The notes: generated by a model from the letters alone, not told the origin. Shown: positions 48,170 through 61,140, numbered from the stretch's first letter. The stretch is DNA of 64,000 nt from Metopolophium dirhodum (GCF_019925205.1 NC_083560.1:67407266-67471265); one strand, 5' to 3'. Made by a program: numbers and translations.

Positions 48170-51100
48170 TTATATTGTGTATATTAAAAATTCTACATTT
48201 TGTTTTTTTCCATGGGGATTTGTAGCTGTTTCTTTAAGGTCATCATACACTTCCCACCGCTCATTGTCTCGCCATACTATTGACTTATAATGTCCAGTGG
48301 ATACTCTTAGACCAGAGCGATCCCCACTTACAAATACGATTGCACTTCTTAAATAGTATTCTTTGGTTCTTATTATTAATATTTTCGGTATTTCCTCCAA
48401 GTCCCATTAAACTGGTTTTGCATAATTTTGTGGAACATTACAGATTTCTGTAATGTCTGCATAACTTGTCGATTCTTCAAGTTCTACAAAATACAAGTTA
48501 GTCAATCAATTTTTATTTAAGAATTTTGGTAATATATAATAATTGTAAAGTATGAAGGTAATTTATTTTACCTTTTGGAAGTGACATAAGCTCAATCAAT
48601 ATATGGGATTTTGCATTGAATGTATTTTTCCTTCTTGACGGACATTCAATACAGTCTATTTCTTCAGTTGAAAAGTATTTTTCAATTTCTTCTTGTACAT
48701 TTATGTAATCATCAAAAGCACATAACGAAATAACTGGGTATTTTTGTACAGTGATATAATTAGGACATAACATATTTTTACAACAATTCACGTTTGTATA
48801 TGATGGCAATTTTTTGAATAGTTTTTTTGCTGTAGATTTTAATGTTCCCATAATATCAATTAGTTGTATATTACCTACTAGAGTATGCTCTTCCATCATT
48901 ATATGGGTAATGCAGTGCCAATAATTCTATTCGTTCTTTATACAAACTAGTTATTTTTACATTTTTTTTACTTAACATTCTAGTTATAAATTTTGCTGTT
49001 CTATCAGATTTTTCATGTTTTACCAAGAATGAAAGATAGTTACTACTGTCTGCAGCTGCATAGGCCAATGATGTTAATATAGAATCAACAGAACAAGTAT
49101 TTCTCAATATAACTTTTCCTATGTTTTTTATTGTCTGAGGCTTGTTGTTAAAAGTATTTCCATTTTTTAAAAATACAATTTGTTTTTCTGATCCTTTTTT
49201 GTTGAGATCGAGGTTCTCAAATCCTGCTTGTGGATTAAGGTAAGATTTTTTAGATCGACTATTTTTAAATGTTGTTGACTTCCCTTTTTTTTGCCATTGT
49301 TCTTCTGCATTTGTTTCTGTGTTACATTCTACACAGGTCAAACAAATCCGTGTCTCACCATATCCCTCATCACTATCTATATTTTTTACCGAACAGCCAA
49401 ATGAATGAACTGGCTTGGTACATTGTACACAACGATAGGCTCCTGTAGGAAAATTACCATTACTACACGCTAAACATGGATGTAGGATACCTGATACTTC
49501 TTCATTGATTTGTTGACTTTCATTTAACTTTTCATCTAAATTGTTAGTAACTGTATAATTACAAATGTATGTATTTGAATTTTTATCAAGTGTCACTGTA
49601 TCTATGTGAATTGTATCAATTTTTTCGTACTCCGCATCAGCATTTTCATTATGATTTTTACTGTTGTTAAATTTATTTCCATTTTTTAAAAATACAATTT
49701 GTTTTTCTGATCCTTTTTTGTTGAGATCGAGGTTCTCAAATCCTGCTTGTGGATTAAGGTAAGATTTTTTATATCGATTATTTTTAAATGTTGTTGACAT
49801 CCCTTTCTTTTGCCATTGTTCTTCAGCATTAGTTTCTGTATTACATTCTAAAAATGTATTTGAATTTTTATCAAGTGTCACTGTATCTATGTGAATTTTA
49901 TCAACTTTTTTATACTCAAAATTTTCATTCTGATTTTTACTATCAGAATCGCTTGATTGATTTGATGGAATTGTGTTAGTGTCATATATTTTTTTAAGCG
50001 GAATATTATTTTGTATCAGTAAGTGATCGCCTTTATAATAAGAAATAATCTTGTCTAAAAATGTATCAATTCTTAATGGTAAATTATCACTTTTAAAAAC
50101 TCTATTTTTAAGTTGATTGAAATTACTTTCTATCCGGGCACTGGACGCTGAAGCTTCTCCATAACCAAATGTTTTTCTCATGATACCTGACCAACAAGGA
50201 TATAACTTCATGGGCTTAATTATAAGAGGCACAATTTCTGGAGTATATTGTGCATTGTCAATATCACCTTCATTTGTTTGAACTTCCATTTTACATTGCT
50301 CAGCTATTGATGATGCCCAAATCTCAAATTAACCAAAAAAATCTTCACGTAAGTCTTCAAGATCATGATCTTCGGAAAGTTCTTTGGCTGTACTATTTTC
50401 ATCAATAAATGTATCATACTCCTGCAGGTATGCCATTTTATTGGAAATCAAAGATTGCAGATATTTTTTACTTGAGGCACATATAGTATCTTCAGTTAAT
50501 TGTTTATTTGATATTAAAATATGACCATCGTAGTGACTCAAAGCTACATTAAAAATAGCTTTGAGTATTTTATTGGCTTCTTCAATTGAATTACAGTATA
50601 TTAATAGTGCCATGGATCTAACAAACAGTGATTTTGTTCGAGCAAACTTAACATTTTTCAAAGGAGTCCATTTGGTTATTAAATGAATAAAATGGTTGAC
50701 ATCATTTCTAATATAGCATGTGGATACAGAGCAAGTTCTATCATTTGGATTAAAAATTAATTTGTAACATGATTCTAAGTATGCCTGTAGTGACTTGTAT
50801 TGTGTGAATGATTGAACGATGGCTGACATTAGAGCTAATGATTGATCACAAACAATCATTTTTGGTGGTTTAATGCCACATCTAAGCCAACGGTCCAACC
50901 AAGAGTATATGGATAATGTATCATGTTGTTCTGAAATCATTGATAGTGCAGTAAATGTTTTACCTTCTATTTCCATAACACCTTCATACAAAAACAGATG
51001 ACTACTTTGATCGCCATTCGACCTCTTAATTTTCTTACAACATCCACCTGTTGCATCAAACGACATAGTTGGTATTTTGACTCTAGAATAGCATTCTTTG

Positions 51101-54100
51101 TATATCTGTAATTGCAGGTTGCTCCAAAAATGAACAAAAAACCCATCATATCCAACATTTCGAATAATTGAGCAATAAGTTTCACAATGTTTCATAATAT
51201 TTACAGCAACTATTGGATTGGAATGATACCGTTCAGCATTTATTGCTCTACTCTTAGCTGTTCTTAGAGTTTGATTGTTTGGTATTTGAGCTGGGGTAAA
51301 ATCTCCTAAAAATATATTTTATTTATTGTTTATTAAATGTATAACATTATATTATTATAATGGTTCATAATACTATAAAGTAACTATGAGAAAATATTTT
51401 TATTGAAATGCAAATATTTTTATTCAAAGCAGCTATGAATTGCACAGTAGAAATATTCTTTTCAAAATGTTGAAGAATAAAAACTTATCTAAGGGTACTG
51501 AAATTATTTCTTAATCTTGTTTTGAAAATATTGTATTTTATGAATGTAAATGGACAAGGTTTTAAAGAAATTACAATGTGTGCAATAATTAGAACAATTA
51601 ACCCAAAATAATTATAACAAAAGTTATTAATAAATAAAAGATTATGTGACTTGATTAAAGCATTGGCGTAGCAAGGGGGATGTTGTAAGGGTGTAATATT
51701 GCCCACCTTAACCATGTTAATTTATTACAGGTATACCTATAGTAAAATGGTGAAAGATAAATTATTTTACAATAGATATGGTCAAATGTTATTTTTTATA
51801 ACACCTCCTTTGAAAATGTCTAGCAATTTAATTTTCCCTTTTAAAAAAGGAATATTTGATTCACAAAAAAAACTTCCTACTTAGTGTAAAATATACATTA
51901 TATAGTAATTTTAATGATATCCTGTTTCTTCATATTAGAAGTATAAGCATCGTTTAAAACCAAACACTTCAACAAAATTAAAATTTTTTTTTACTTCAAG
52001 CATTATTTTATCAATACAATCGGTAGCCTAAAATATTGGGGGGGAAATGTGATATCATTTTAATTACCCTCTTTCATCAAACGTTTTGCTTCCTTGCGGT
52101 TGAAAACTGAAGGATCAATATGTTTATCAAGCATTGCTGATACAGCACGGATTTTTTGAGTGCCCATTAACTTGCGTTTTTTGGAATGTGAGATATTATA
52201 GGAACCAGAATATCTACATTCCATTATTACTCTGTAAAAAAAATAACAAATTAATGTGTTTAATATTTAAATTACATTAGTACCACAATGGTCAATCGAA
52301 TAGATTATTTATCAATGGCACACTCCAGAATGGTATTAAGTAGGGGTAAGTACAAAAAATGTATATGCCTCCCTATATTTTTTTATAATATATTTTTCAT
52401 AAGTTAACTTATACTTGTTTTTAAACTTTTATCAGCTCGCACCATTGATATCAAATTATTGAATATACAAACATAATATTGTATATTATCTTACCTAGAA
52501 TCATTGTCAGGAATTTGCTTTATAGATCCTTCAAAAACTGAACCACAATCAGAACAACGACCACGTACTGATATGTATGTCCCATAATTTACATTAATGT
52601 AAGACTTTTTAAACACTAGACAACATGGAAGTCTTGTGTGCATAAAGAAATGTTCTTGTACGATATTAGTCCATTCATATGGAGACATTATTTGATACGT
52701 TCTTGGACCTTGTTTTTCCTCATATATTTTAGGCTTAATAGCTTGCCATTCGTTATCAGAAAATGTAATAGAAAATTCAAGATCATTAAATACAACCGTC
52801 TCATCATCATCTGTGCAAGGAGAACAAACTAAAAACCAATATAACATAATAATTTAATAAATATTTACCTAAATGAAGACATTATGAAACTTAGGAAGTC
52901 TGATAACTAAGTGTAATTAACTAGGGGTAGGTACTCTAGAGTTAATTATTTATGAAAACAATTTTATCAAATTAACATTTACCTGTACTAAAATCATCTT
53001 TATTTTCCTTTGATGATATCAGTCCCAATTTGTTTTTAATTCCACCACGATTTAGAGCAACTCGAACTCTAAGAGCTGCAGGGGTGATGTTCTCATTTCT
53101 CACTTCTTCATTTTAATGCTATGGAAAAAAAAACAATAAAAAGTCTGAATGTATCAATAAATTACATAATTCAATTAATAGCTACCAAATCAAATAAAAC
53201 TCCAGGTTAGGTACGCTTTATTTTATATTTTACATTTCTTATTAGTTATTTCTAAGTTATAAATATTGAATAGTTTCTATTATAATTATATGTATACTAT
53301 ATATCATTATTTATATTGTATAAATTGTATATTTTTATTTATTATTTTTTTTTAAACATTATTCTCATCTATTGGATAGGTTTTAATTCAATCACATAAT
53401 ATATTAATTTATTATTTTTATCAATAAAGTTATTTTTGACAATAGGTACCTACTACTATAATAATAATTGTCGTTGATAAATGATTTTCCATGTACTATG
53501 GTGGTAAATAGTTAATAGTTTGTAATATTATTTTATTTAAATGTAATTAAACATTTTTTCAGGTAGGTATATTATAAATATTATATAGGTTTGAAGTGAT
53601 AGGTACCTATTTAGTATATACTATATAGTTGAGATGTTATGTGAAGATAAATATTATTTACTCACTTTACTCTTAGGTGTTTAATTAACAATAATATTAT
53701 TGATAAAATTTGGGAAAAAATAAATCTAAAATCTAAAATCAAAAATCTAAAATAAACATATTATATTTTTTGGGAATTACAAATTATACCTAATAAAAGG
53801 TAATACTATCATAGATACCTACAACGGCTACAACTATATACTAGATATAACTATATATATTTAATTTTATATTGTTATTTTCTACAAGTCATTTATTGAC
53901 TATTTTTTAATCAATAGAATAAATCTTTTCCTTGTGTACATAAAATTAATATAATTAATTTAATTGTAGTACCTATTATAGGTAATTGATAAGTTTAAAA
54001 TGTAGAGCCTACACATTTAAAATGGTTGAATAGGTAATTGAATGTACCTATTAAAGCTGTATGTATGTTGAATCATACATTGCATTGTTTATATTATTTA

Positions 54101-54229
54101 GATACCTATACTAATACAATAATACTTACTATAGCCATCAAAAATAATTTGATCTTTCAAATTGAAAATTTCATCATCAATATTTTTAATTAAATTATTT
54201 GGTTTTCTTCCTCTATTATTGTTTGCCAT
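48170..54229 (-). pseudogene. DDE transposase - PHD-like finger - USP-like cysteine protease fusion, inactivated
   Basis: Exons in order: 54229-54130, 53118-52983, 52828-52495, 52231-52068, 51305-48572, 48483-48170. The N-terminal part has CSDCGSVFEG. Then comes a DDE-like core: TMSFDATGGCCKKIKR, KMIVCDQSLALMSAI and CYIRNDVNHFIHLITKW. About 300 residues on is a Cys/His-rich finger (HPCLACSN..CVQCTKPVHSFGC..CLTC), then a protease-like domain: LRNTCSVDSILTSLAYA (Cys), CCKNMLCP, STGHYKSIVW (His) and WEVYDDLKE (Asp), in USP order. Lesions: in-frame TAA at 50329-50331, a frameshift near 48895, TAA at 48407-48409, and a phase clash at exon 2. The DDE superfamily is unresolved (MULE-like possible); no terminal repeats were found. 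Confidence 0.72.
49150..49910 (-). repeat. Internal duplication in the transposase-protease gene
   Basis: A roughly 60-codon block (ECNTETNAEEQWQKKG.., then NPQAGFENLDLNKKGSEK) occurs at about 49848-49660 and again at about 49335-49150, either side of the Cys/His finger. A second word, IHIDTVTLDKNSNT, also occurs twice. DNA similarity is high, so the duplication is recent relative to the rest. Confidence 0.85.
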
Positions 54230-54469
54230 CACTTATTACTTATTAGAGTAATATACAAACGTTCTAACTTCTACTTATATTTTAATATAAAACAAAATAA
54301 ATTCAAGTAAATAATTATACCTAATACACGTCACACGACATAAATGTAACTTACTTACACAATGATCACAATTTTGAAAAACAGAAATAGGTACATAAAG
54401 ACATTTATAACTATTTTTAGATAAACAATATTATATTTTTAACAATAACAATCTCGTTATCGCTACCGC

Positions 54470-54890
54470 GGCCCGTAGTCGTTATCACACGTCGTTTTTT
54501 TTTCAAAACATTTTAATAAAAATCGGTTTTTTTTCTCACTTTTTACAATTTTCTTTGGTTTTTTTACGATTTTTCGACCCCGTTCTGGTACCGGACGCTC
54601 GGGAAGAGGCATACGCTTCCGGTTTTCGTTTGCGTTCAGTTCTCGGTGGTCCGCGTCTCGCCCGATTCGATGGCAAATAGTGCCGCCTCGAGTCGTTTTG
54701 TCGCTATTATTTCTCTCTTTTTACCGTCGTTCTCGATCCGTTCCGTTTTTTTAATCGCCGTCTGTGTACTATTCGCTCGGCAGACGTCTTTTCAAAGCCA
54801 CCGGTATGCGGTTCGTACGCCAATTCGGTCCGTAACCTATGCGTTCGCGTTTACAAAATTACAAACCGAGGTAGCACAAATGTAAACATA
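54470..54890. other. CpG-rich patch, possible promoter or 5' exon
   Basis: About 420 bp rich in CG dinucleotides, bordered by long T-runs and AT-rich DNA. It lies 240 bp upstream of the transposase-protease start. A 79-codon plus-strand frame (54646-54885) has no recognisable family. It could be the promoter of that gene or an orphan host 5' exon. Confidence 0.4.
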
Positions 54891-55039
54891 TTATATACGT
54901 ATTATAATATATTTTTTTTTATTCATTCAAAATAAATTATATTTACCTATTATAAGTTCAGAGTTTTTTTTCTCCACCTAATATTTTTAAACTCAGGTCA
55001 AAGTTGCGGTAACGTTTAAAAGTTTGATATAAAAAGGGT

Positions 55040-55850
55040 GTATGAGTCGAGTTTGTTCCGCAGCACCCGTAAGATGAATTTGGATTTTGGGGGGGTTTGA
55101 GTGTTGTACGAAATTTAATTTTGGTTGTACAAAATTGTACAAAATAAAGTGCATAATACTGTTCGGTTCAAAGTTGAAATTCGTGAAAATTAACTGATCC
55201 GGGTGCTGGGGTAACGTTACCGCAGCACCCGTAAGATGAATTTGGATTTTGGGGGGGTTTGAGTGTTGTACGAAATTTAATTTTGGTTGTACAAAATTGT
55301 ACAAAATAAAGTACATAATACTGTTCGGTTCAAAGTTGAAATTCGTGAAAATTAACTGATCCGGGTGCTGGGGTAACGTTAGCGCAGCACCCGTAAGATG
55401 AATTTGGATTTTGGGGGGGTTTGAGTGTTGTACAAAATTTAATTTTGGTTGTACAAAATTGTACAAAATAAAGTGCATAATACTGTTCGGTTCAAAGTTG
55501 AAATTCGTGAAAATTAACTGATCCGGGTGCTGGGGTAACGTTACCGCAGCACCCGTAAGATGAATTTGGATTTTGGGGGGGTTTGAGTGTTGTACGAAAT
55601 TTAATTTTGGTTGTACAAAATTGTACAAAATAAAGTACATAATACTGTACGGTTCAAAGTTGAAATTCGTGAAAATTAACTGATCCGGGTGCTGGGGTAA
55701 CGTTACCGCAGCACCCGTAAGATGAATTTGGATTTTGGGGGTGTTTGAGTGTTGTACAAAATTGTACAAAATAAAGTACATAATACTGCGTGATTGAAAT
55801 TCATGATTTTGAAAGTACAGGTGCTGGGGTAACGCACCTCTAATTGTACC
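55040..55850. repeat. Minisatellite, five units of 162 bp
   Basis: CAGCACCCGTAAGATGAATT begins units at 55061, 55223, 55385, 55547 and 55709, a constant spacing of 162 bp. The units are almost identical; the last is internally shortened. Since 162 is a multiple of three and the minus strand lacks stops, a 262-codon repetitive frame runs through the array (55781-54993). That frame is most likely a by-product of the period, not a gene. Confidence 0.95.
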
Positions 55851-55859
55851 ACAAATTAC

Positions 55860-56759
55860 CTTATCACACGGAATTTAATAAACCCCAAAGGCCAAAATAC
55901 TAACTAATAATCAAAATTGTGGTATTTGTCTCAAATACTGAAAGTTTATAAATTATAATCAGTATTAGAATTTTAGACTGAGTATATCAATGAATTTATA
56001 AATATTGGTTACACAATAATGTCTTTACTTTTGTCTGTGTGTGTGTGTATGATAGGATGATGCACAACCAGCTATTGGAACAGTAAAATGCATTAATCTT
56101 CAACCGTATAGGTAGTAAGTACTTATTCTTGTATGATCGTCGATCGAGCTCACATTTGGATGAATTATTGACTGTACTTACAAATTATTATAAAATATAT
56201 TTTATTCGAATATTCGAATTCCCTATATCGAGTATATTATACTCTCTTCGAGCTTCGGCCTGTATGACTGTATATAAATAACTAATTAATAAAAAATAAA
56301 CACCCACAAAGACATCTGGCATGACGTTTGCAAGTTTACAACTGTACTACATTGGTTAAATATGATGCCGGGATTCTTTCAGTTTTTACATTATATTAGA
56401 GAGATACATAATATTCACTTTGTGGATTGTCAGTTGTCACGACCAAACTATATTATTATATCGTCACGACCATCAATCGTCAACACTACTCATTATGTAT
56501 ACGATACATAATAGTAATAATTACAATTTTATTATATACAGGTGTCTCGTTTTACACGATTTATCAATTATCATCGCTCATTCACGCATCGCATAAATAT
56601 ACTTGTTTTATAATATCATCCACCGTTCGGCCAGTGTCGACAGATCGAATTCTATGATATTATACTATTTTATAGAATGGGTTGGTTCATTATTAAATCT
56701 TTGCACAATACCACAAAATAATAATGCGGTGCGTGTTACTTCATAATAATAAAACGCAA
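55860..56759. other. Intergenic, no gene seen
   Basis: AT-rich with a short GTGTGTGTGTG run near 56035. A 76-codon plus-strand frame (56427-56657) has no recognisable similarity. No element ends were identified. Confidence 0.4.
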
Positions 56760-58120
56760 TGTAAAAATGTAAAATTTTAAATTACGTCCACCACAGCTGT
56801 TCCTTATAATTGGAGGTTTATACTGCTTTTATAGACAAGTATAGACAACATAATATTTTTTATTTTTTATTAATATGCCAAGTAAAATAATTTTATTTTT
56901 GAACCTAAAAAACCTATTTAATTTAAAAATTCCTGTTCGGTTCCGGTACTTTATGCTAGGTTTACACGTGCATGTCACCGATGCAAGTTGAGGCGCCAGT
57001 GAGGTGTAAACATATTCTGGCGCGCAAGTGAAAATAAAAATTGGAATATTCCAACATAACCAGTGTTGTATAAAGATAATTTTTTAAATATCTAGATAAA
57101 GATAAAAGATAATTATTGCTAGAATATTTATCTAGATGGAGATAAAAGATACATGATAATTTAATTATCTAGATAAAGATAAAAAATCAACATTTATTAT
57201 CCAGATAAAAAAAAAATAAAATTTTTTTTAATATGTACCTACCTACCTTTTTATTACAAACCTAACGTGAATAAAATTTTTAAAATTCCGGTAACAATAT
57301 TTAATAACTAAGAAGTGATAGAAAATTATTAAATAAACACATAGAAGGCTAGAGCCGCCTTAATAAAATATAGATATACACTAATCATGTATATTATGTT
57401 TTTGCAATGCTAAAATTAGTATTATAGGTATTTTATTTTACACTAGGTAATATTATTATTATACTTATTATTAATAATAAATCAATAATAATTTATTTTG
57501 TGAACGTTTCAATTTTAATCTCCGAATGCTAGGTAGTATCCTGTTGACGGTCAGCGAATACGACGCTAATACGTAGACGCGTAGTTAACCCAAAACGTTT
57601 ATTAGTTTATTACTAAGAACATTTAAAATATGAATTTGATATATCTAATAATTTAAGTATGAAAAATACATATAGGTATATTTATAAACTATAAATTATA
57701 ATACTAATATACATATTAAATAATAATTTTTACCTATTATGTTTAAATACAAATTTACGATTTTGTAATCAGAAAATATAAAATACCTAATTAACATTAA
57801 TTATAATTTATAATAGAAATATTTAAAAATTAAATTATATCTATGTAAATTTATTTATCTAGATGTTTTAATTATTTATCTTAGATAATAGCTTAAATAA
57901 CATATTTCTCATTTATGTGTATAAGATAAAAGATAAAAATATACCATTCTAGATAAAACACAACACGTGTAGTACTGAACATAACTGATGAGCTGGCACG
58001 TAGATGATGGCACTACATAACAAACATGCACGAGTAAACCCACCTTTGTTTATTAAAATAAAGGTTTCGGTTCCGGTTCTTAATATTTTCTTATGTTCCA
58101 GTTCCAGAACTGGTATACCC
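56760..58120. mobile_element. Split CAGGGACTGGAACC-family hAT MITE with two nested insertions
   Basis: 56870-56957 is the reverse complement of 61930-61990 (AACCTATTTAATTTAAAAAT, GGTTCCGGTAC words), and 58045-58120 is the reverse complement of 61830-61925. They are the two parts of one MITE broken by about 1.1 kb. The interrupting DNA starts and ends with inverted GGTTTACACGTGCATGT-like arms (about 56960 and 58040), and itself contains the 57061-57979 element. No coding sequence. Confidence 0.65.
57061..57979. mobile_element. Non-autonomous hAT element, 919 bp, perfect 8-bp duplication (AACATAAC)
   Basis: Starts CAGTGTTGTATAAAGATAAT and ends ..GTAGTACTG. AACATAAC flanks both sides (57053-57060 and 57980-57987). 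Both subterminal regions are rich in ATCTAGATAA and AAGATAAAAGATAA words, as in the complete hAT at 38744-44113, which could supply transposase. TIR identity itself is short (CAGT). Confidence 0.8.
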
Positions 58121-58310
58121 ACATGGCTACTTTGTATTGTGCTGACTGCTGGTATATAGGTAAAGCTCCACCCTCTACAGCACCTCCGTCCACTGGCCGC
58201 ACATTCGGCCATCTCGGCCCGCAATCACATTTTATTTAATGAATAATCATTATTTATATTACCTGGCAAGTTATTACCAAAAGACACACTTCACGTAATA
58301 ATGTATAAAT

Positions 58311-58526
58311 CGTCGGCCTAAAGAGCGTAACTTCATTTTTTTTTATATTTCGGGATTATTGGTGATTAAAATAAAGAAAAAAACCGCATCGTATGATAAA
58401 GTCGTAACTGAAATTGTATCATATTTTAATCCTCCATGAAATTAATAATTAGAAATCATCGTATGTTTTTTCCTCTCCTGAAATTTTTTAATTTTGGACA
58501 GACACTTTTTGCGGCTTAGGCCAACG
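58311..58526. mobile_element. Small MITE, about 216 bp
   Basis: Left CGTCGGCCTAAAG and right inverse CTTAGGCCAACG, one mismatch in the first eleven bases, flanked by AAAT on both sides. No coding capacity. The superfamily is unknown. Confidence 0.5.
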
Positions 58527-58559
58527 AAATATATTATATTATATTTTTTCTTCATTACA

Positions 58560-58661
58560 ATATGGAGTACGTCAGCTTAAGTCATCCACGGCGATGTGCG
58601 TGGGAAGAATGATGGTAAAAAGGGACCATCAGACATAGACAGCTATCTGATCCTTTTTGAT

Positions 58662-58701
<40 letters not shown>

Positions 58702-58709
58702 TATTATTG
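58560..58709 (+). repeat. (ATT)n microsatellite behind a stem-loop, possible retroposon tail
   Basis: About fifteen ATT units (58662-58709) follow a non-repetitive segment whose AAAAAGG..ATCAGA and TCTGATCCTTTTT words can pair. A stem-loop followed by a simple-repeat tail occurs at the 3' ends of some LINE and SINE families. No coding part is present, so this is only a candidate. Confidence 0.45.
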
Positions 58710-60460
58710 TATATTTGTCCGGTACAATGTATTATTTCATATTATTTATATTGTTATAGATTTTGACCGGTAACCGGCCAGAGGAGCCAAATTGGGTTTT
58801 TTTGGATTATTTAATATATATTATTATTATTTAAACTATTATCGAAATCTGTTTATCTCGTCCACTGACTATTATGAGTTATAAGTAATATTATCATAAT
58901 ATGCATCTGTTTTTTTATTTAAGTTTGAGTTACACGCCCGTCTTAGCTATCTCGGCATCAAATTAAATTACACATTTTTCTATCTATTTAAATATTGTGC
59001 CATGAGTTTTTATTTATTATCATTACTATTATAATTTGTTTCCAAAATATAATATACCTATACAACAATTCACGAAGTTCCGGCCCCTTCAGGTCTTGGT
59101 TTGTGGTTGGCGACCTCGCCCAAAGTAACAGGCAATAATATGACTATCGATACACAAGTTGCCTTTTGGCGAATCGTCGATCAGTCACAACTTATGTCCA
59201 AATCAAAAAATGCCTACTGAAATAATTGCCAATATAGGTAAAATATTCCAATTATTATAATATATTGTCAACCGATTAAATAGCCCCATTATAAAATGGC
59301 CAATAAGTAAAATGGTCCAGTACTATAATATAGCGGCTATATTATAGCCAGTAGATAGAAAAGTCCATTGATAAAATGTTAAATGACCATTGTTAAATAT
59401 TATTATTATTATACCAAAGAAATTAAAAAAAAAAATTAACTTCATAGTTATTACTTATTAATATTACATAAAATGTACATAAAATGTACATATAAAAATC
59501 ATATTGTATTAACCAGTTAGAAATAAAAAAAATAAACAATAGTTAATAATATGACTATTAGTCATATAAACAATATAGTTTTTTTTTTTTTATTTATTTG
59601 AAGTAATCTACAATCTATACATGTTCTTAGTATAATAATAAGTAGATTTGATGAGTGACAAGTAAGAATGATATGATAATAATATTAGGGAAGATACCCA
59701 GTGGTAACAGTGTAACACCCTATAAATGACAGGAATAACAATGAAAAGAGAGAAAAAAAAATAAAAAATAGTAATAATAAATAATTAATTTGAGGATTGG
59801 AGGTGTTACCTGGTAGCGACCTCCAGCTAAAAAGTATAGTTAAAAATATAATTAAAAATTTAGGTACTTACCTATATTATATATTATTTTATAGGTAGGT
59901 ACCTATAAAATATAAAATATAATGAATATGAATTAAAACATTTTAATGCATAATATGAAATTTTTCACCAGATTTTTATTTGATGTCATATTCTAAAAGT
60001 TGTTCGGGACTACGTCACAAAGAGACACGATGCTGAAAATGAACAATCCCATTTTAAACGGGACTCGAGGTCGCCCTATATAAACCGTAGCTAACATAGT
60101 TAAACAGGTGACTGTGATCCATAATATATTATGTAAAATCACATTACAACATAGGTAGGTTCTAAGTCAACTTTCGGGATTTTTAGTTAAAATTTATAAT
60201 ATTGTGTTTAATGGCATAGGCTAAAAATACAAGCTTCCTCAATAGGTGTTTCCTTTAGAACCATTTGAAATATCAAAATAATTAGATTTATTTGTGGTTT
60301 GGTTTAATGTAATGTCTCCCATGCCTCTCTGTTCTGTATATCCACCGTGTCCTGGTACAATCACGCAATAATAATAATAATAATAATATACAATATACGA
60401 TTATACGAAAACCGAAATGATTTGTTTTTTTTTCATTTCGTTTTTTACAATCTGCTTATC
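58710..60460. other. Intergenic, AT-rich, minor repeats only
   Basis: Contains a perfect 11-bp-arm hairpin (CTATAATATAG/CTATATTATAG) near 59323-59347 within a patch of repeated AAAATGG(T/C)CC-like words, a T-run (59577-59592), and GGAGGT..ACCTCC near 59798-59823. No supported gene. Confidence 0.4.
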
Positions 60461-61140
60461 CCCGCGGCCTCCTTTCCACTGCAGTAAATACCTATATATT
60501 CACGACTATTTATACCGAAGAGGGTCGTGATTTGCATTGTATACGTCGACGGCGTAGTACAAGCAACCGTAATGTATACATTTATTCGCGTAAGAATATA
60601 ATGTATACGTGTATAAAGGAGAAGCTAGTCACGATGAATGCGGAACGAAGACGAAACAATAATAATGACGGCGTCGACGACGTCGACCCTCTGGCCGATT
60701 GTCTCCTATATAGGTACGTATGTATACCTGCCAGCTGCCCGTGAGTACAGTCCCCATTATAGCTATTTTATTTATGCACGTCGGGTCGACGGGTGTGGTA
60801 CATGTGGAGGGGGAGGGGTTGGTTTCACCGGGCTTTCTGTTGTTTAGCCGACGTATTATAATATATACATTATACATGTATATACCACACCACTGTTGCA
60901 CTTTTTGTGTGTGCGTGACGAGCAGGACGACGTCATCAATATTGAATAGATGCGAGGCGAGTCGAAATGAAACAATATATAAACAAAACGACGAAAAACT
61001 AAAGTAAAAAAGTCCCTACTGCGTGCATAAACGTGTCACCGTCCGTCCGTGCTGCAGTGATCTCACACAACTGCTTTATAAAAACTTCTGTGACGTATAT
61101 GCGTACGTTGATTTCCACGCTGGATAAGAGGTGGTGAGTA
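60460..61140 (+). other. CpG-rich patch with a candidate first coding exon
   Basis: CpG-rich, unlike its surroundings. ATG at 60634 opens a 28-codon frame (MNAERRRNNNNDGVDDVDPL..) that ends in a plausible donor, ATATAG|GTACGT at about 60713. This could be the first exon of a plus-strand gene, but no downstream exon was found before 64000. Overlapping minus-strand frames are not supported. Confidence 0.3.

Noticed and set aside
51665..52060. Possible MITE beginning ATTGGCGTAGCAAGGGGG in an intron
   Set aside because: Only one end is recognisable; no matching right end was found.
54993..55781. 262-codon minus-strand frame
   Set aside because: It lies entirely in the 162-bp minisatellite; the frame is open only because the unit length is a multiple of three and has no stop. 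No family resemblance.
57949..58224. 91-codon minus-strand frame rich in Cys
   Set aside because: It overlaps the end of the 919-bp hAT and MITE sequence; no domain pattern.
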